From Acidobacteriota bacterium (GTDB lineage: Bacteria > Acidobacteriota > Terriglobia > Terriglobales > Acidobacteriaceae): a stretch of 33,662 nt of DNA. Under the pieces are notes generated by a model. The model searched no databases and was not told the origin of the DNA. It was given only the letters and a program-made list of their open reading frames with translations. The stretch covers positions 1-33,662 of the forward strand of contig JAJXZK010000434.1 of assembly GCA_021780095.1 (NCBI GenBank), written 5' to 3'. Positions 7,253 to 18,449 of this stretch are shown one piece after another. The position numbers and the translations under genes were made by a program. Within the stretch, counting starts at the first letter, position 1. Each line of letters opens with the position of its first letter.

Positions 7253-8548
7253 GTGCGTACCAACCTGTCGGCTCGAGCCATTTGGCTTCTCTGTTTCGGC
7301 TTGTGCTTCGCGGCGGCGGCGGCCGCCACCGCGACCCGAAAACCTGTTTCGCCCGACGGTTCTGGAGCTTTTGCGACCGGGCACTATCGCAATTTGTTTC
7401 GCGAAGTCGGACACTCCCAGGCGCAGATCGACGCGAAAATCAACACCGCTTTCAATCAGCTGTTCCACGGCGACCCGAACACGCAGGCGGTGTATTACTC
7501 CAACGGTAAAAATGCCGAAGGACCTCTTGCCTACATCACCGACGTGGCGCATCACGATGTGCGCACAGAAGGCATGTCCTACGGCATGATGATCGCTGTG
7601 CAGCTCAACAAAAAAGCGGAATTCGATGCGCTTTGGAACTGGGCCAAGACCTACATGTACATCAGCGATCCGAAGCATCCCTCCAATGGATATTTCTCGT
7701 GGTCGTGCAAGCCCGACGGCACGCCGAATGAGGAGACTCCGGCGCCGGATGGAGAAGAGTACTTCGCGATGTCTCTTTATTTCGCCTCGGCGCGTTGGGG
7801 AAATGGACAAGGAATCTACAACTACAAGGCTCAGGCCGACGCCATTCTGACGAACATGCGGCATCATCCCGTTATGTCTGGGCCCACCAGGTTCGGGCCG
7901 CGCACCGTTGGCAGCATGGTGAACGAACAGTACAAGATGATTCGCTTCGTTCCCGGCATTGGACGAGGCGATTTCACTGACCCTTCGTACCATTTGCCGG
8001 CCTTCTATGAACTGTGGGCAAGATGGGGCCCGAAACCCGACCGCACTTTCTGGGCGGAGGCCGCTGGCGTGAGTCGAGAGTTCTTTCCAAAAGCCATCAA
8101 TCTCAAGACTGGCCTCGCGCCGGACTATGCCAACTTCGGTGGCACGCCGCACGGGACAAAGTGGAATCCCATGGCTGCCAACTTTTCCTTCGATTCATGG
8201 AGAACCGCGAGCAATTGGTCGGTCGACTGGTCCTGGTGGGGCAAGGCCAAAAACGAGCATAAACTCAGTAACCGCATCCAGAAGTTTTTTGTCTCCCAGG
8301 GAATTGACAGATATGGAGACCAGTACACGCTGGATGGCCGTGAACTCGAATCTCGGCACTCAACAGGATTAGTCTCGGCCAATGCGGTTGCCAGTCTCGC
8401 AGCCACCGGTCCGCAGGCAAAGCAATTTGTGCAGGCTCTTTGGAACGCGCCCATTCCTTCCGGAGAGCAGCGATATTACGACGGCATGTTGTACATGATG
8501 AGCTTGATGCACTGTAGCGGAGAATTCCGCATCTGGACACCGAAGTAG
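7253..8548 (+). CDS. GH8 glycoside hydrolase, reducing-end exo-oligoxylanase type
   Basis: Start placed at GTG 7253 because GGAGG lies four bases upstream and the next residues give a clean signal peptide (RAIWLLCFGLCFAAAAAATA, residues 9-28); the frame is open further upstream to 7181. The 431-residue product has the GH8 (alpha/alpha)6-barrel pattern: general acid E106 in RTEGMSYGMM, D166 in PDGEEYFAMSLYFAS and a likely base D314 in FSFDSWRT. These motifs match the reducing-end xylose-releasing exo-oligoxylanases (EC 3.2.1.156) better than endoglucanases or chitosanases, but that subdivision is judgement from memory. It is followed after 27 bases by GH115, so the two are probably one transcript that trims xylo-oligosaccharides and removes glucuronic acid. 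An exported form suggests periplasmic action after TonB-dependent uptake. Confidence 0.92.
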   Translation: MRTNLSARAIWLLCFGLCFAAAAAATATRKPVSPDGSGAFATGHYRNLFREVGHSQAQIDAKINTAFNQLFHGDPNTQAVYYSNGKNAEGPLAYITDVAHHDVRTEGMSYGMMIAVQLNKKAEFDALWNWAKTYMYISDPKHPSNGYFSWSCKPDGTPNEETPAPDGEEYFAMSLYFASARWGNGQGIYNYKAQADAILTNMRHHPVMSGPTRFGPRTVGSMVNEQYKMIRFVPGIGRGDFTDPSYHLPAFYELWARWGPKPDRTFWAEAAGVSREFFPKAINLKTGLAPDYANFGGTPHGTKWNPMAANFSFDSWRTASNWSVDWSWWGKAKNEHKLSNRIQKFFVSQGIDRYGDQYTLDGRELESRHSTGLVSANAVASLAATGPQAKQFVQALWNAPIPSGEQRYYDGMLYMMSLMHCSGEFRIWTPK

Positions 8549-8575
8549 TCAATGCAAGAAAGGAGACGAAGCGAA

Positions 8576-11512
8576 ATGGTTGATCCGCGATGGTCGCCTG
8601 CCTCAAGGCCAGCTCATCTGCGACTGCCATTGCTGCTTGCGTTTTTGTTCTGCTGCGATTCCCTGTTTGCATTCACGCTCGGCCAAACGTCGTATATTGA
8701 ATACTCCGCGTCATCCAGAAACTTCCCCATTGCAGCCAACGGCCACGCGAGCGCAATCTACGTCGACGCGAGCGATTACGCCGGAGTCGTCCGGGCGATG
8801 CACGATTTGCAATCTGACATTCACCGCGTCACCGCGTTGACGCCGCAAATCACGCATGGCTCTCCGTTTCCAGCCAATGTCATTTTGGTCGGGACCATTG
8901 GCCGCAGCACCATCATCGATCGACTCATCCGCGACAAGAAAATTGATGTAGACGCCATTCGCGGCAAATGGGAATCGAACCTGATTCAGGTGGTTTCGCA
9001 TCCACTGCCCGGCGTCGCCAGCGCTCTCGTGATTGCCGGTAGCGATAAGCGTGGCACCATTTTCGGAATCTATGACTTGTCGGAACAGATTGGCGTGTCG
9101 CCCTGGTATTGGTGGGCGGATGTGCCTGTCCCGCATCGCGATGCGCTGTACGTCAAGCCCGGTAGGTATATCGAAGGCGAGCCCGCGGTGAAGTATCGTG
9201 GCATTTTTCTCAACGATGAAGCGCCATCGCTCACTGGATGGGTCGATCAGAAGTACGGCGGCTTCAATCATTTTTTCTATGAGCGTGTTTTTGAGTTGCT
9301 GCTTCGGCTGAAAGCCAACTACCTGTGGCCTGCAATGTGGAACAGCGCATTTTACGAGGATGACCCGCTGAATGGAAAGTTGGCGAACGAGTATGGGATC
9401 GTCATGGGCACGTCGCATCACGAGCCGATGATGCGCGCGTTTCAGGAATGGCAGCGCCACGGTGTGGGTCCGTGGGATTACGCGACGAATGCGGCAAACC
9501 TCGATGCATTCTGGGAATACGGTACCCAGCGCGGCAGAAACTGGGAAAGCACCATCACGATCGGCATGCGCGGCAACGGCGACGAGCCGATGTCGGCAAC
9601 CGATAACATCGCGCTGCTGGAAAACATTATTGCCGCGCAGCGAAGCATCATCGCTAGAAACCTGACACCCACGCTTGCCGCCGACCCGCAGGTCTGGGCC
9701 CTCTATAAGGAGGTTCAGAGCTATTACGAACAAGGCATGCGCGTCCCCGACGTTGTGACTTTGCTATGGAGCGACGACAACTGGGGAAATATTCGCCGGC
9801 TGCCGACGCCCGCGGAACGGAAGCGAGCCGGCGGCGCGGGAATTTATTACCACTTCGATTATGTCGGCGATCCGCGCTCCTACAAGTGGCTCAACACCTA
9901 CCCCATCACCAAGGTGTGGGAGCAGATGGATCTTGCCCACGCCTACGGAGCAAATCGCATCTGGGTTGTCAATGTAGGCGACCTGAAGCCGATGGAATTT
10001 CCTATCGAATTTTTCCTCGATTACGCGCGTGATCCCAATCTATGGAATCAGGACAATCTATCCACCTACACCGAACTTTGGGCTGCACGAAATTTCGGGC
10101 CTGAACACGCGGCGCAAATTGCGGACCTGATCTCGAAATACACAAAGTACAACGGCAGGCGAAAGCCGGAGCAATTGCGGCCGGACACCTTCAGCCTGAT
10201 TCATTTTCAAGAAGCGGAGCGCGTGGAATCCCAGTGGCAAGCCATCACAAGAGAAGCCGAACGAATTCAGCAGGAGCTTCCGCCTGCATACCGCAATGCC
10301 TTTTTTGAGCTGGTGTTGTATCCCGTCAAAGCGTCGGCAATCGTCAATGAGATGTACATTGCGGCGGGAGAAAATCGTCTATACGCTACACAGGGCCGCG
10401 TCAGCGCCAACGATCTGGCAACACGCACGCGCGCATTGTTTGCAGCGGACGCCGAGCTCTCTTCGGAATACAACCATCAACTTGCCCAGGGAAAGTGGGA
10501 CCACATGATGGACCAGACCCACATCGGCTATACCTTCTGGAATCAACCTCCTTTGAACGCGATGCCTGCGGTGAGCGAAGTGCAACCCGCATCTGGCGCA
10601 CGGATGGGAGTCGCCGTGGAAGGGTCTGCTATCGCTTCCGATCGCGCGCTCGGCTATGGTGGCGCCCCGTTGTCACTGCCGGCCTTCGACGTCTATAACC
10701 AGCAGACGCGCTTCATTGACGTTTTCAATGAGGGAGACCAGCCATTCGCCTTTAACGTGCGCCCGGATCATCCCTGGATTGCGGTCACTCCCGATCATGG
10801 AACCGTCTCGAAAGATCAGCGGCTACTGGTTCATATCGATTGGAATCGACTTCCTTCCGGAGAACATTCCGGCACTGTTTCAATTTCCCAGCGCTCCGGT
10901 CCGGCCGTCACTGTCCACCTTTCGGCTTCCAAACCAACAACACCTTCACCGAACAATCTTCAGGGCTTCGTCGAGAGCAATCACTATGTCTCGATCGAAG
11001 CTGCGCATTTCACCCACCGAACCAGCGAAGGCGCAGCGCATTGGACGAACCTTCCGGACTTCGGCGAGACACTCTCCGGGATGACAATCTTTCCGGTAAC
11101 CGCGGCGAGTGTTTTGCCCCCTGAGCCCGCAGCGTCACTCGAATACAAAATGTATCTCTTCGAAGTCGGCACCTACCATGTGGAAGCAATTCTTGCGCCT
11201 ACGCTTAACTTCGTGCCTGGACGAGGGCTCCGTTACGCCATCTCGTTCGATGATCAGCCGCCTCTGGTCGTGGATGCCCTTGCCGATGACTCAGAGAAAG
11301 CCTGGGCCACCACCGTCAGCGACGGTGTTCGCAAAGTCACATCGACATTGACAGTCACGCGACCCGGATATCACACGCTTAAATTTCGCATGGTTGATCC
11401 GGGCGTCGTGCTGGAGAAGCTGGTGGTCAGCCAAGGCGCGTTGCCAGCTAGTTACCTGGGACCTCCCGAAAGTCACCACAATCGAAGTTCGGACGAATCA
11501 AGCCCAGAGTAG
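8576..11512 (+). CDS. GH115 xylan alpha-1,2-glucuronidase
   Basis: Removes (4-O-methyl-)glucuronic acid side chains from glucuronoxylan (EC 3.2.1.131 activity is characteristic of GH115). I choose ATG 8576, preceded by AGGAG (8561-8565), over the in-frame ATG 8552, because it leaves a compact signal peptide (LRLPLLLAFLFCCDSLFAFT). The 978-residue product shows the family landmarks: an N-terminal domain ending KRGTIFGIYDLSEQIGVSPW, the barrel start KYRGIFLNDEAPSLTGW, LLRLKANYLWPAMWNSAF, the MGTSHHEPMMRAFQEW stretch, LLWSDDNWGNIRRLP and IWVVNVGDLKPMEFPIEF. A GH115 C-terminal beta domain starts near residue 796 (GFVESNHYVSIEAAHF). Length fits the family. It is the best substrate marker in the region. 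Confidence 0.96.
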   Translation: MVDPRWSPASRPAHLRLPLLLAFLFCCDSLFAFTLGQTSYIEYSASSRNFPIAANGHASAIYVDASDYAGVVRAMHDLQSDIHRVTALTPQITHGSPFPANVILVGTIGRSTIIDRLIRDKKIDVDAIRGKWESNLIQVVSHPLPGVASALVIAGSDKRGTIFGIYDLSEQIGVSPWYWWADVPVPHRDALYVKPGRYIEGEPAVKYRGIFLNDEAPSLTGWVDQKYGGFNHFFYERVFELLLRLKANYLWPAMWNSAFYEDDPLNGKLANEYGIVMGTSHHEPMMRAFQEWQRHGVGPWDYATNAANLDAFWEYGTQRGRNWESTITIGMRGNGDEPMSATDNIALLENIIAAQRSIIARNLTPTLAADPQVWALYKEVQSYYEQGMRVPDVVTLLWSDDNWGNIRRLPTPAERKRAGGAGIYYHFDYVGDPRSYKWLNTYPITKVWEQMDLAHAYGANRIWVVNVGDLKPMEFPIEFFLDYARDPNLWNQDNLSTYTELWAARNFGPEHAAQIADLISKYTKYNGRRKPEQLRPDTFSLIHFQEAERVESQWQAITREAERIQQELPPAYRNAFFELVLYPVKASAIVNEMYIAAGENRLYATQGRVSANDLATRTRALFAADAELSSEYNHQLAQGKWDHMMDQTHIGYTFWNQPPLNAMPAVSEVQPASGARMGVAVEGSAIASDRALGYGGAPLSLPAFDVYNQQTRFIDVFNEGDQPFAFNVRPDHPWIAVTPDHGTVSKDQRLLVHIDWNRLPSGEHSGTVSISQRSGPAVTVHLSASKPTTPSPNNLQGFVESNHYVSIEAAHFTHRTSEGAAHWTNLPDFGETLSGMTIFPVTAASVLPPEPAASLEYKMYLFEVGTYHVEAILAPTLNFVPGRGLRYAISFDDQPPLVVDALADDSEKAWATTVSDGVRKVTSTLTVTRPGYHTLKFRMVDPGVVLEKLVVSQGALPASYLGPPESHHNRSSDESSPE

Positions 11513-11649
11513 AATGCCAGTAAGTTGATACCGCTGGGGCGACGGTTTTGGGATTTGCGTCGCGTGATTTCCAAAGCGGACCCACGAGGAAAACAGGTAG
11601 CAAACCTGGACAGTTTTTCAACGGGCGTTCATCATTAGGGTGCATCCCA

Positions 11650-11691
11650 GCGCCTATTATCTTGGTACAAGGTCGCTGGAGGTACCAGCGA
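11650..11691 (+). promoter_or_regulatory. Possible kinase promoter and hairpin just before its ribosome site
   Basis: A TATTAT -10-like box lies near 11655 without a convincing -35. Just downstream TCGCTGG (11673-11679) and CCAGCGA (11685-11691) form a perfect seven-base stem with an AGGTA loop, and its last base is the first base of the AAGGAA ribosome site (11691-11696). The hairpin could limit ribosome access; this is inference from sequence only. Confidence 0.3.
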
Positions 11692-11703
11692 AGGAAGCAG
11701 CGC

Positions 11704-12885
11704 ATGACGCCTCTCCCGATTCGCCTCCGACTCACGTTCTGGTATTTCGCGATACTTTCCTGCACGGGCATCGTGCTGTCTGCTGCGACATGGTTCCTGT
11801 CGCAGCAGATACTTGAGCGCCCAGGGGTGGGTTTTCCGGGCGCTCTCGCTTTCCACGGACAACCGCATATGACGCACGCCCTGCCTCAGGCCGCATCAAT
11901 TTCCCTCCTGGATGCGTTCGCCCCCGACCTGGTATGGGTAGTGCCCCTGCTATTTATTCTGGCCATTCTCAGTTTCTGGATGAGTCGCAAGGCAACGCAT
12001 CCGATCGCAGACCTGGCACGACTGGCGCGCCAGATTTGCGATCATAGCGTGAATCTCAGGATCCCCGTCGCCCCTGTAAACGACGAGATTTCCGACATTT
12101 CCATAACGTTGAATCAGATGCTGAACCGCCTGGATGCAGGCAATCGCAGTATTCGAGACTTTACTGCCAATGCCTCGAAAGAACTGATGTCGCCAGTCGC
12201 GCTGATTCGCACTGAAGTCGATACCGCTTTGTCGTCACCCAGAAGCAACGAAGAATACCGCGAATCCTTCGCGAATATACAGCAGGAAACCATTCACCTG
12301 GCGGGATTGCTCGACGATCTGCTGATGCTGGCACGCGCGGATGCAGGGACAGAAGTTCTTCACTACGAGATTATTGACGTCGGCCGATTGGTGCGGCGGG
12401 TCGGAGAACAGTGGAGTCCTTCCATGCGGCAAGCACTGCTGGAATTCCGTGTTGAAACTTGCTCCGTCCCGGCACTGGTCCGCGCCGATCTTATAAGTAT
12501 CCAGCGACTCTTGAATATCCTTCTTGAAAATGCCTGCCGATATACGCCGCCGGGCGGTTCGATTACGTTGCGGGCAACGGCCGATACTGAGCGTGTGCTG
12601 CTGGAGGTTCGCGACACTGGAATCGGAATTGCAGGGGAGCATCTGCCTCGCCTCTTTCAGCGTTTTTACCGCGTTGATTCTGCTCGCAGTCGTCAGCTGG
12701 GCGGCTCGGGACTCGGACTTGCACTCGCGAAGTGGATCGCTGACCAGCACCACGCAACTCTCATCATTGAAAGTGAAATCGGGCTCGGGACTTGTTTTCG
12801 CGTCGCCCTCGAACAGCAGCGATGCCCGGAGACGCGTTTGAAGAAGACACTTGTCATGGCGGGCAGCGTCTGGACGCCGGACTAA
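11704..12885 (+). CDS. Degenerate sensor histidine kinase lacking the phosphoacceptor His
   Basis: Start at ATG 11704 because AAGGAA lies seven bases upstream; the frame is open to 11548. The 393-residue protein has a membrane helix at about 10-32, a short periplasmic loop, a second helix at about 75-93, a HAMP-like linker (95-147), a dimerisation helix and an intact HATPase_c domain: N-box [14 protein letters not shown] (N276), G1 [11 protein letters not shown]-box LFQRFYRVD and G2 [15 protein letters not shown]. The H-box normally reads ASHELRTPL, but here it is ASKELMSPV, with lysine 159 (AAA, 12178-12180) in place of the phosphorylated histidine. No response regulator is adjacent. The ATP site looks functional, so it may act as an allosteric partner of another kinase rather than autophosphorylate. 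It follows GH115 after 191 bases. Confidence 0.9.
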   Translation: MTPLPIRLRLTFWYFAILSCTGIVLSAATWFLSQQILERPGVGFPGALAFHGQPHMTHALPQAASISLLDAFAPDLVWVVPLLFILAILSFWMSRKATHPIADLARLARQICDHSVNLRIPVAPVNDEISDISITLNQMLNRLDAGNRSIRDFTANASKELMSPVALIRTEVDTALSSPRSNEEYRESFANIQQETIHLAGLLDDLLMLARADAGTEVLHYEIIDVGRLVRRVGEQWSPSMRQALLEFRVETCSVPALVRADLISIQRLLNILLENACRYTPPGGSITLRATADTERVLLEVRDTGIGIAGEHLPRLFQRFYRVDSARSRQLGGSGLGLALAKWIADQHHATLIIESEIGLGTCFRVALEQQRCPETRLKKTLVMAGSVWTPD

Positions 12886-13045
12886 GGAAATCACCAATAC
12901 CTTCGCCCAAAACGCAAGCGGCGAGCAGATTGCCTTGGCGAGTGCCGTGCAGCGGCTAAGCCTAGTAAAGAGCATTCAGGCCCCTCCGCGACCGGCCTGG
13001 AAGTCAAAAAGCGAAGTGGCACCAGATTGCAAAACAGGATCGAAG

Positions 13046-13078
13046 GATCACGCGAGATGGGCAGCGTCGTGATCTTTT
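13046..13078 (+). terminator. Possible intrinsic terminator after the sensor kinase
   Basis: GATCACG (13046-13052) and CGTGATC (13068-13074) form a seven-base stem with a 15-base loop, followed by TTTT (13075-13078). The long loop and short U-tract make it a weak terminator. It sits between the convergent kinase and oxyR genes. Confidence 0.35.
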
Positions 13079-13109
13079 CCAGGAGAATCTCTGTCGGATT
13101 GAGTGCCCT

Positions 13110-13976
13110 TTAGGTTGTAATTTTGGACAAGAATGCTTGCTGCACTCGATTGAAGCTGCGTCCCCGCAAAACTGCGGCTACGATGGTGCGTGTAGCGCAG
13201 GCATCGCCAATGCGGATGTAGCGACAGCCTGCGTTTTTGTCGATGGCCATTTCCGGCACCAGGGTCACGCCGACTCCCGCGGCCACCATTCCCAGAAGGC
13301 TGCTGAACTGTCCACTCTCAAAAGCAATGCGCGGGGTCATACGCGCCTGCGCGCAGGCGGCGATACTAAGGTCGCGAAAGCAGTGACCGTCGCGTAACAT
13401 CACGAATGGTTCGCCGCGGAGTTCCTTGAGAGATATGAATTTCTGCGCAGCGCGAGGATGATTGTTGGGCAGCACGGCGAAGAGCGGTTCCGTCCGAAGC
13501 GGGAACAACTCAAATTCCTTGTGACGCAGCGGCATGGCGAGGATGGCGAGATCGATGGAGAGATTGCGAAGAGTCTCGACCAGTACGGGGGTGGTCTCTT
13601 CCACGATCCGGAGCCTGGCTTCAGGGTATTGTTTTGCGAAAGCGGCGGTGTAGCGCGGGATGAGATACGGCGCAATGGTGGGAATGGCGCCGACGGCCAC
13701 GCTGCCACGGACGTCGGTGCGCTGATCCTCGATGCTGGCGCGCGCAGCTTCCATCTGATGAAGGATGGAACGAGCGTGCGGCAGGAAGGCGCGGCCCGCC
13801 TCGGTGAGCCGGACGCTGCGGCCGAGCCTGTCAAAAAGCTTTGCTCCTAGATCCCGTTCGAGTTTGAGGACCTGCTGCGAGAGCGAAGGCTGTGCGACGT
13901 GACAGCGCTCGGCAGCGCGGCTGAAGCTGCCGGTTTCGGCGACGGCGCAGACATATCGAAGCTGATGAAATTCCAT
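13110..13976 (-). CDS. oxyR: OxyR-type LysR-family peroxide sensor and regulator
   Basis: Redox-sensing transcription regulator, 288 residues. The N-terminal winged helix-turn-helix is typical (MEFHQLRYVCAVAETGSFSR, then QPSLSQQVLKLERDLGAKLF). The effector domain keeps the OxyR redox motif RDGHC-FRDLSIAAC with cysteines at 199 and 208, the same spacing and even the same numbers as E. coli C199 and C208, whose disulfide switches on the regulon. It is divergent from katG, its classic target. No Shine-Dalgarno is visible before the ATG, and a TATAGG -10-like box ends eight bases upstream of it, so the mRNA may be leaderless. A tandem OxyR site overlaps that box and the start codon, which predicts autorepression. 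Function is well supported; the leaderless start is inference. Confidence 0.94.
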   Translation of the reverse strand: MEFHQLRYVCAVAETGSFSRAAERCHVAQPSLSQQVLKLERDLGAKLFDRLGRSVRLTEAGRAFLPHARSILHQMEAARASIEDQRTDVRGSVAVGAIPTIAPYLIPRYTAAFAKQYPEARLRIVEETTPVLVETLRNLSIDLAILAMPLRHKEFELFPLRTEPLFAVLPNNHPRAAQKFISLKELRGEPFVMLRDGHCFRDLSIAACAQARMTPRIAFESGQFSSLLGMVAAGVGVTLVPEMAIDKNAGCRYIRIGDACATRTIVAAVLRGRSFNRVQQAFLSKITT

Positions 13977-14011
13977 AGGGAATGCCTATACGAAGAATGC
14001 GATGTATCTAT
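13975..14011. promoter_or_regulatory. Tandem OxyR binding site between oxyR and katG
   Basis: The site reads ATAG-N7-CTAT (13975-13989, both tetrads exact), a seven-base spacer, then ATGC-N7-CTAT (13997-14011, one tetrad exact, the other two of four). The known OxyR motif is two such 15-base elements seven bases apart, so the geometry fits exactly. The first element covers the oxyR start codon and the TATAGG box; the second abuts the katG promoter. Confidence 0.75.
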
Positions 14012-14041
14012 TGGCTCTATCTGTCTCCATGATGCTACATT
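14011..14041 (+). promoter_or_regulatory. katG promoter with an extended -10
   Basis: TG-c-TACATT (14033-14041) is an extended -10 element. The only -35 candidate, TTGGCT (14011-14016), is 19 bases away, as expected for a promoter that depends on an activator. OxyR bound at 13975-14011 would touch polymerase there. Transcription would start near 14048. Confidence 0.5.
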
Positions 14042-14047
14042 GTGTGC

Positions 14048-16595
<2,548 letters not shown>

Positions 16596-16621
16596 TCCTG
16601 AAAGGTACGTGTAGGACATGA

Positions 16622-16690
16622 ACTGGCTCAACCCTCGACCTGGCGCCCGGATGATTCGGACCAGGTCGAGATTCGGGCCAGTCCTCTTTT
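16622..16690 (+). terminator. Two-tier hairpin after katG, likely terminator
   Basis: A perfect ten-base stem CTCGACCTGG (16634-16643) / CCAGGTCGAG (16661-16670) is enclosed by a second stem ACTGGC (16622-16627) / GCCAGT (16677-16682), with a symmetrical 6 by 6 internal loop. CCTCTTTT follows directly. It lies 27 bases after the katG stop. The U-tract is modest, so termination is likely but not certain. Confidence 0.6.
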
Positions 16691-17023
16691 AGAATGACGA
16701 CAGCGACCCAGTCGCAACCTGCGGCTTCCATAGCCATTCTGGTTCGTATCGAAAGCGCGCTTCTCATCACTACTGTCGGCGTGGTTCCACCATCGAGTCA
16801 CCTAATCTGTGCCGTGAATCAGCGCTGCGCGATCCGATGCGAGAAAACCCACCCGTTTGCTCTCGCCGCGCTGTGCTTGAACCGGGCGCGACCAAGCGAC
16901 CGCAGAAGATCGACGCTGAGAGCCTTGATGAATGTGGAGTTTCAAGCGGTTTCCCTCACAAAATCGAATTCGGGCCAATCACACTCGGAGCCTTTCCGCC
17001 CTTGGTACACTAGGGTTTGACCT
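16691..17023. other. Intergenic stretch with a probable ffh promoter at its end
   Basis: No supported gene lies between the katG hairpin and ffh. A TACACT -10-like box (17006-17011) sits 12 bases before the ffh ATG, so the mRNA would have a leader of only a few bases. I see no clear -35. No SRP RNA-like sequence was recognised here. Confidence 0.4.
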
Positions 17024-18400
17024 ATGTTTGAAAACCTGTCAGAAAAACTTCAGCGCACCTTTAAAAACCTGCGTGGCCAGGGCACCATCACCGAGGAAAA
17101 TATCGGCGAAGCGCTCAAAGAAATTCGAATTGCGCTGCTTGAGGCCGACGTCAACCTGAACGTCGTCAAGGACCTGATCGAGCATATCCGCGCCAAGGCA
17201 CTGGGCCAGGAGGTGCTGACCGCGCTTTCTCCCACAGAACAAGTGATCAAGATTGTTCGGGATGAACTGGTCGCGATGCTCGGCACCGATACGGCCCGAT
17301 TCAAATTTGCGTCGCAGCCGCCGACTGTGATCCTGATGGCCGGTCTGCAAGGGTCCGGTAAGACGACGACTTCCGGCAAGCTGGCCGCATGGCTGAAAAA
17401 AGGTGGCCATCGTCCCCTGCTGGTCTCGGTCGACGTCTATCGTCCTGCCGCGCGTGAGCAACTCCAGATCGTCGCCAAGACCATCGGTACCAATCTCTAT
17501 GAAGGTGATTTAAAAAGTGAGGCCGCAGGCCCAGCACTGGTGGAGCGCCTGGCCAAGGAAGCTCGCCGAGAAGCGATCATCTCCGGTTGCGACGTAATGA
17601 TTGTCGATACCGCGGGTCGGTTACACATCGATGAAGGCCTAATGACCGAAATGCAGCGGCTGAAGTCGCTGCTGAACCCGCAGGAGATTCTCTTTGTCGC
17701 CGACGCCATGACCGGCCAGGATGCGGTTCGTTCGGCCAAGGAGTTTCACGATCGTCTGGCGCTGACCGGTATCGTGCTGACCAAGATGGATGGTGATGCA
17801 CGCGGTGGCGCGGCTCTTTCCATTCGCCACGTCACAGGCCAGCCCATCAAGTTCATTGGCATGGGAGAAAAGCCGGACGCATTCGAGCCGTTCCATCCAG
17901 ATCGTATTGTCAGCCGCATTCTCGGAATGGGCGACATTATGACCCTGATCGAGAAAGCGGAAGAACATCTCGACCGGAAAAAGTCAGAAGAATTGGCCAA
18001 GAAAGCGCTGCTCGGCGACGGTTTCTCTTTGGAGGATTTTCGCGAGCAGCTCCGCCAGATCAAGAAAATGGGCTCGCTGCAAAGCATCATGAAGATGCTG
18101 CCCTCGGTCGGTCCCTTTCAAGGGATGCAGCAAGCGGCCGGCAATGTCGATGAGAAACAATTTGCCCGCATTGAAGCGATCATCAATTCTATGACCGCTG
18201 CTGAGAGAAAAAATCATGAACTCATTTCAGGCAGCCGTCGCAAGCGTATTGCGCGTGGCTCGGGCACCAGCGTGCAGGAAGTGAATCAAATGCTGCGCCA
18301 GTACGCGCAGATGCGCAAAATGTTTAAGTCGATCGGCAAGGGCGGCGCAGTGCAGCGTCGTCTGATGGGCTCGCTGGCCAACATGCGCAGCGGTCGCTAG
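17024..18400 (+). CDS. ffh: Signal recognition particle protein Ffh
   Basis: SRP54-type GTPase that binds signal sequences of nascent membrane proteins together with the small SRP RNA and hands them to FtsY. The 458-residue length is normal. The N domain (1-85) leads into the G domain, with G1 GLQGSGKTT at 107-115, the DVYRPAAREQL insertion-box start, G3 DTAGR and G4 TKMDGDARGG. The methionine-rich M domain follows from about residue 300, with MGSLQSIMKMLPSVGPFQGM and the RNA-binding SGSRRKRIARGSGTSVQEVN segment. The ribosome site is weak (AGGG at 17012-17015). A six-base stem (GACGCC/GGCGTC, 18408-18429) without a U-tract lies after the stop, so read-through into the next gene 49 bases away is plausible. 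Confidence 0.98.
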   Translation: MFENLSEKLQRTFKNLRGQGTITEENIGEALKEIRIALLEADVNLNVVKDLIEHIRAKALGQEVLTALSPTEQVIKIVRDELVAMLGTDTARFKFASQPPTVILMAGLQGSGKTTTSGKLAAWLKKGGHRPLLVSVDVYRPAAREQLQIVAKTIGTNLYEGDLKSEAAGPALVERLAKEARREAIISGCDVMIVDTAGRLHIDEGLMTEMQRLKSLLNPQEILFVADAMTGQDAVRSAKEFHDRLALTGIVLTKMDGDARGGAALSIRHVTGQPIKFIGMGEKPDAFEPFHPDRIVSRILGMGDIMTLIEKAEEHLDRKKSEELAKKALLGDGFSLEDFREQLRQIKKMGSLQSIMKMLPSVGPFQGMQQAAGNVDEKQFARIEAIINSMTAAERKNHELISGSRRKRIARGSGTSVQEVNQMLRQYAQMRKMFKSIGKGGAVQRRLMGSLANMRSGR

Positions 18401-18449
18401 GCAAGCGGACGCCTCCGTCGGCTGGCGTCTGAATCAGCGAAAGCTACTC

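Noticed and set aside
7310..7332. GCG trinucleotide run in the GH8 gene
   Set aside because: It simply encodes the alanine run of the signal peptide.
12851..13072. 73-codon plus frame after the sensor kinase
   Set aside because: It overlaps the kinase end, lacks a ribosome site and contains the terminator-like hairpin.
16694..17020. 108-codon plus frame between katG and ffh
   Set aside because: No ribosome site, random-looking composition, and it runs through the ffh promoter region.
18408..18429. Hairpin after ffh as a terminator
   Set aside because: Only a six-base stem with no U-tract, so termination is not supported.
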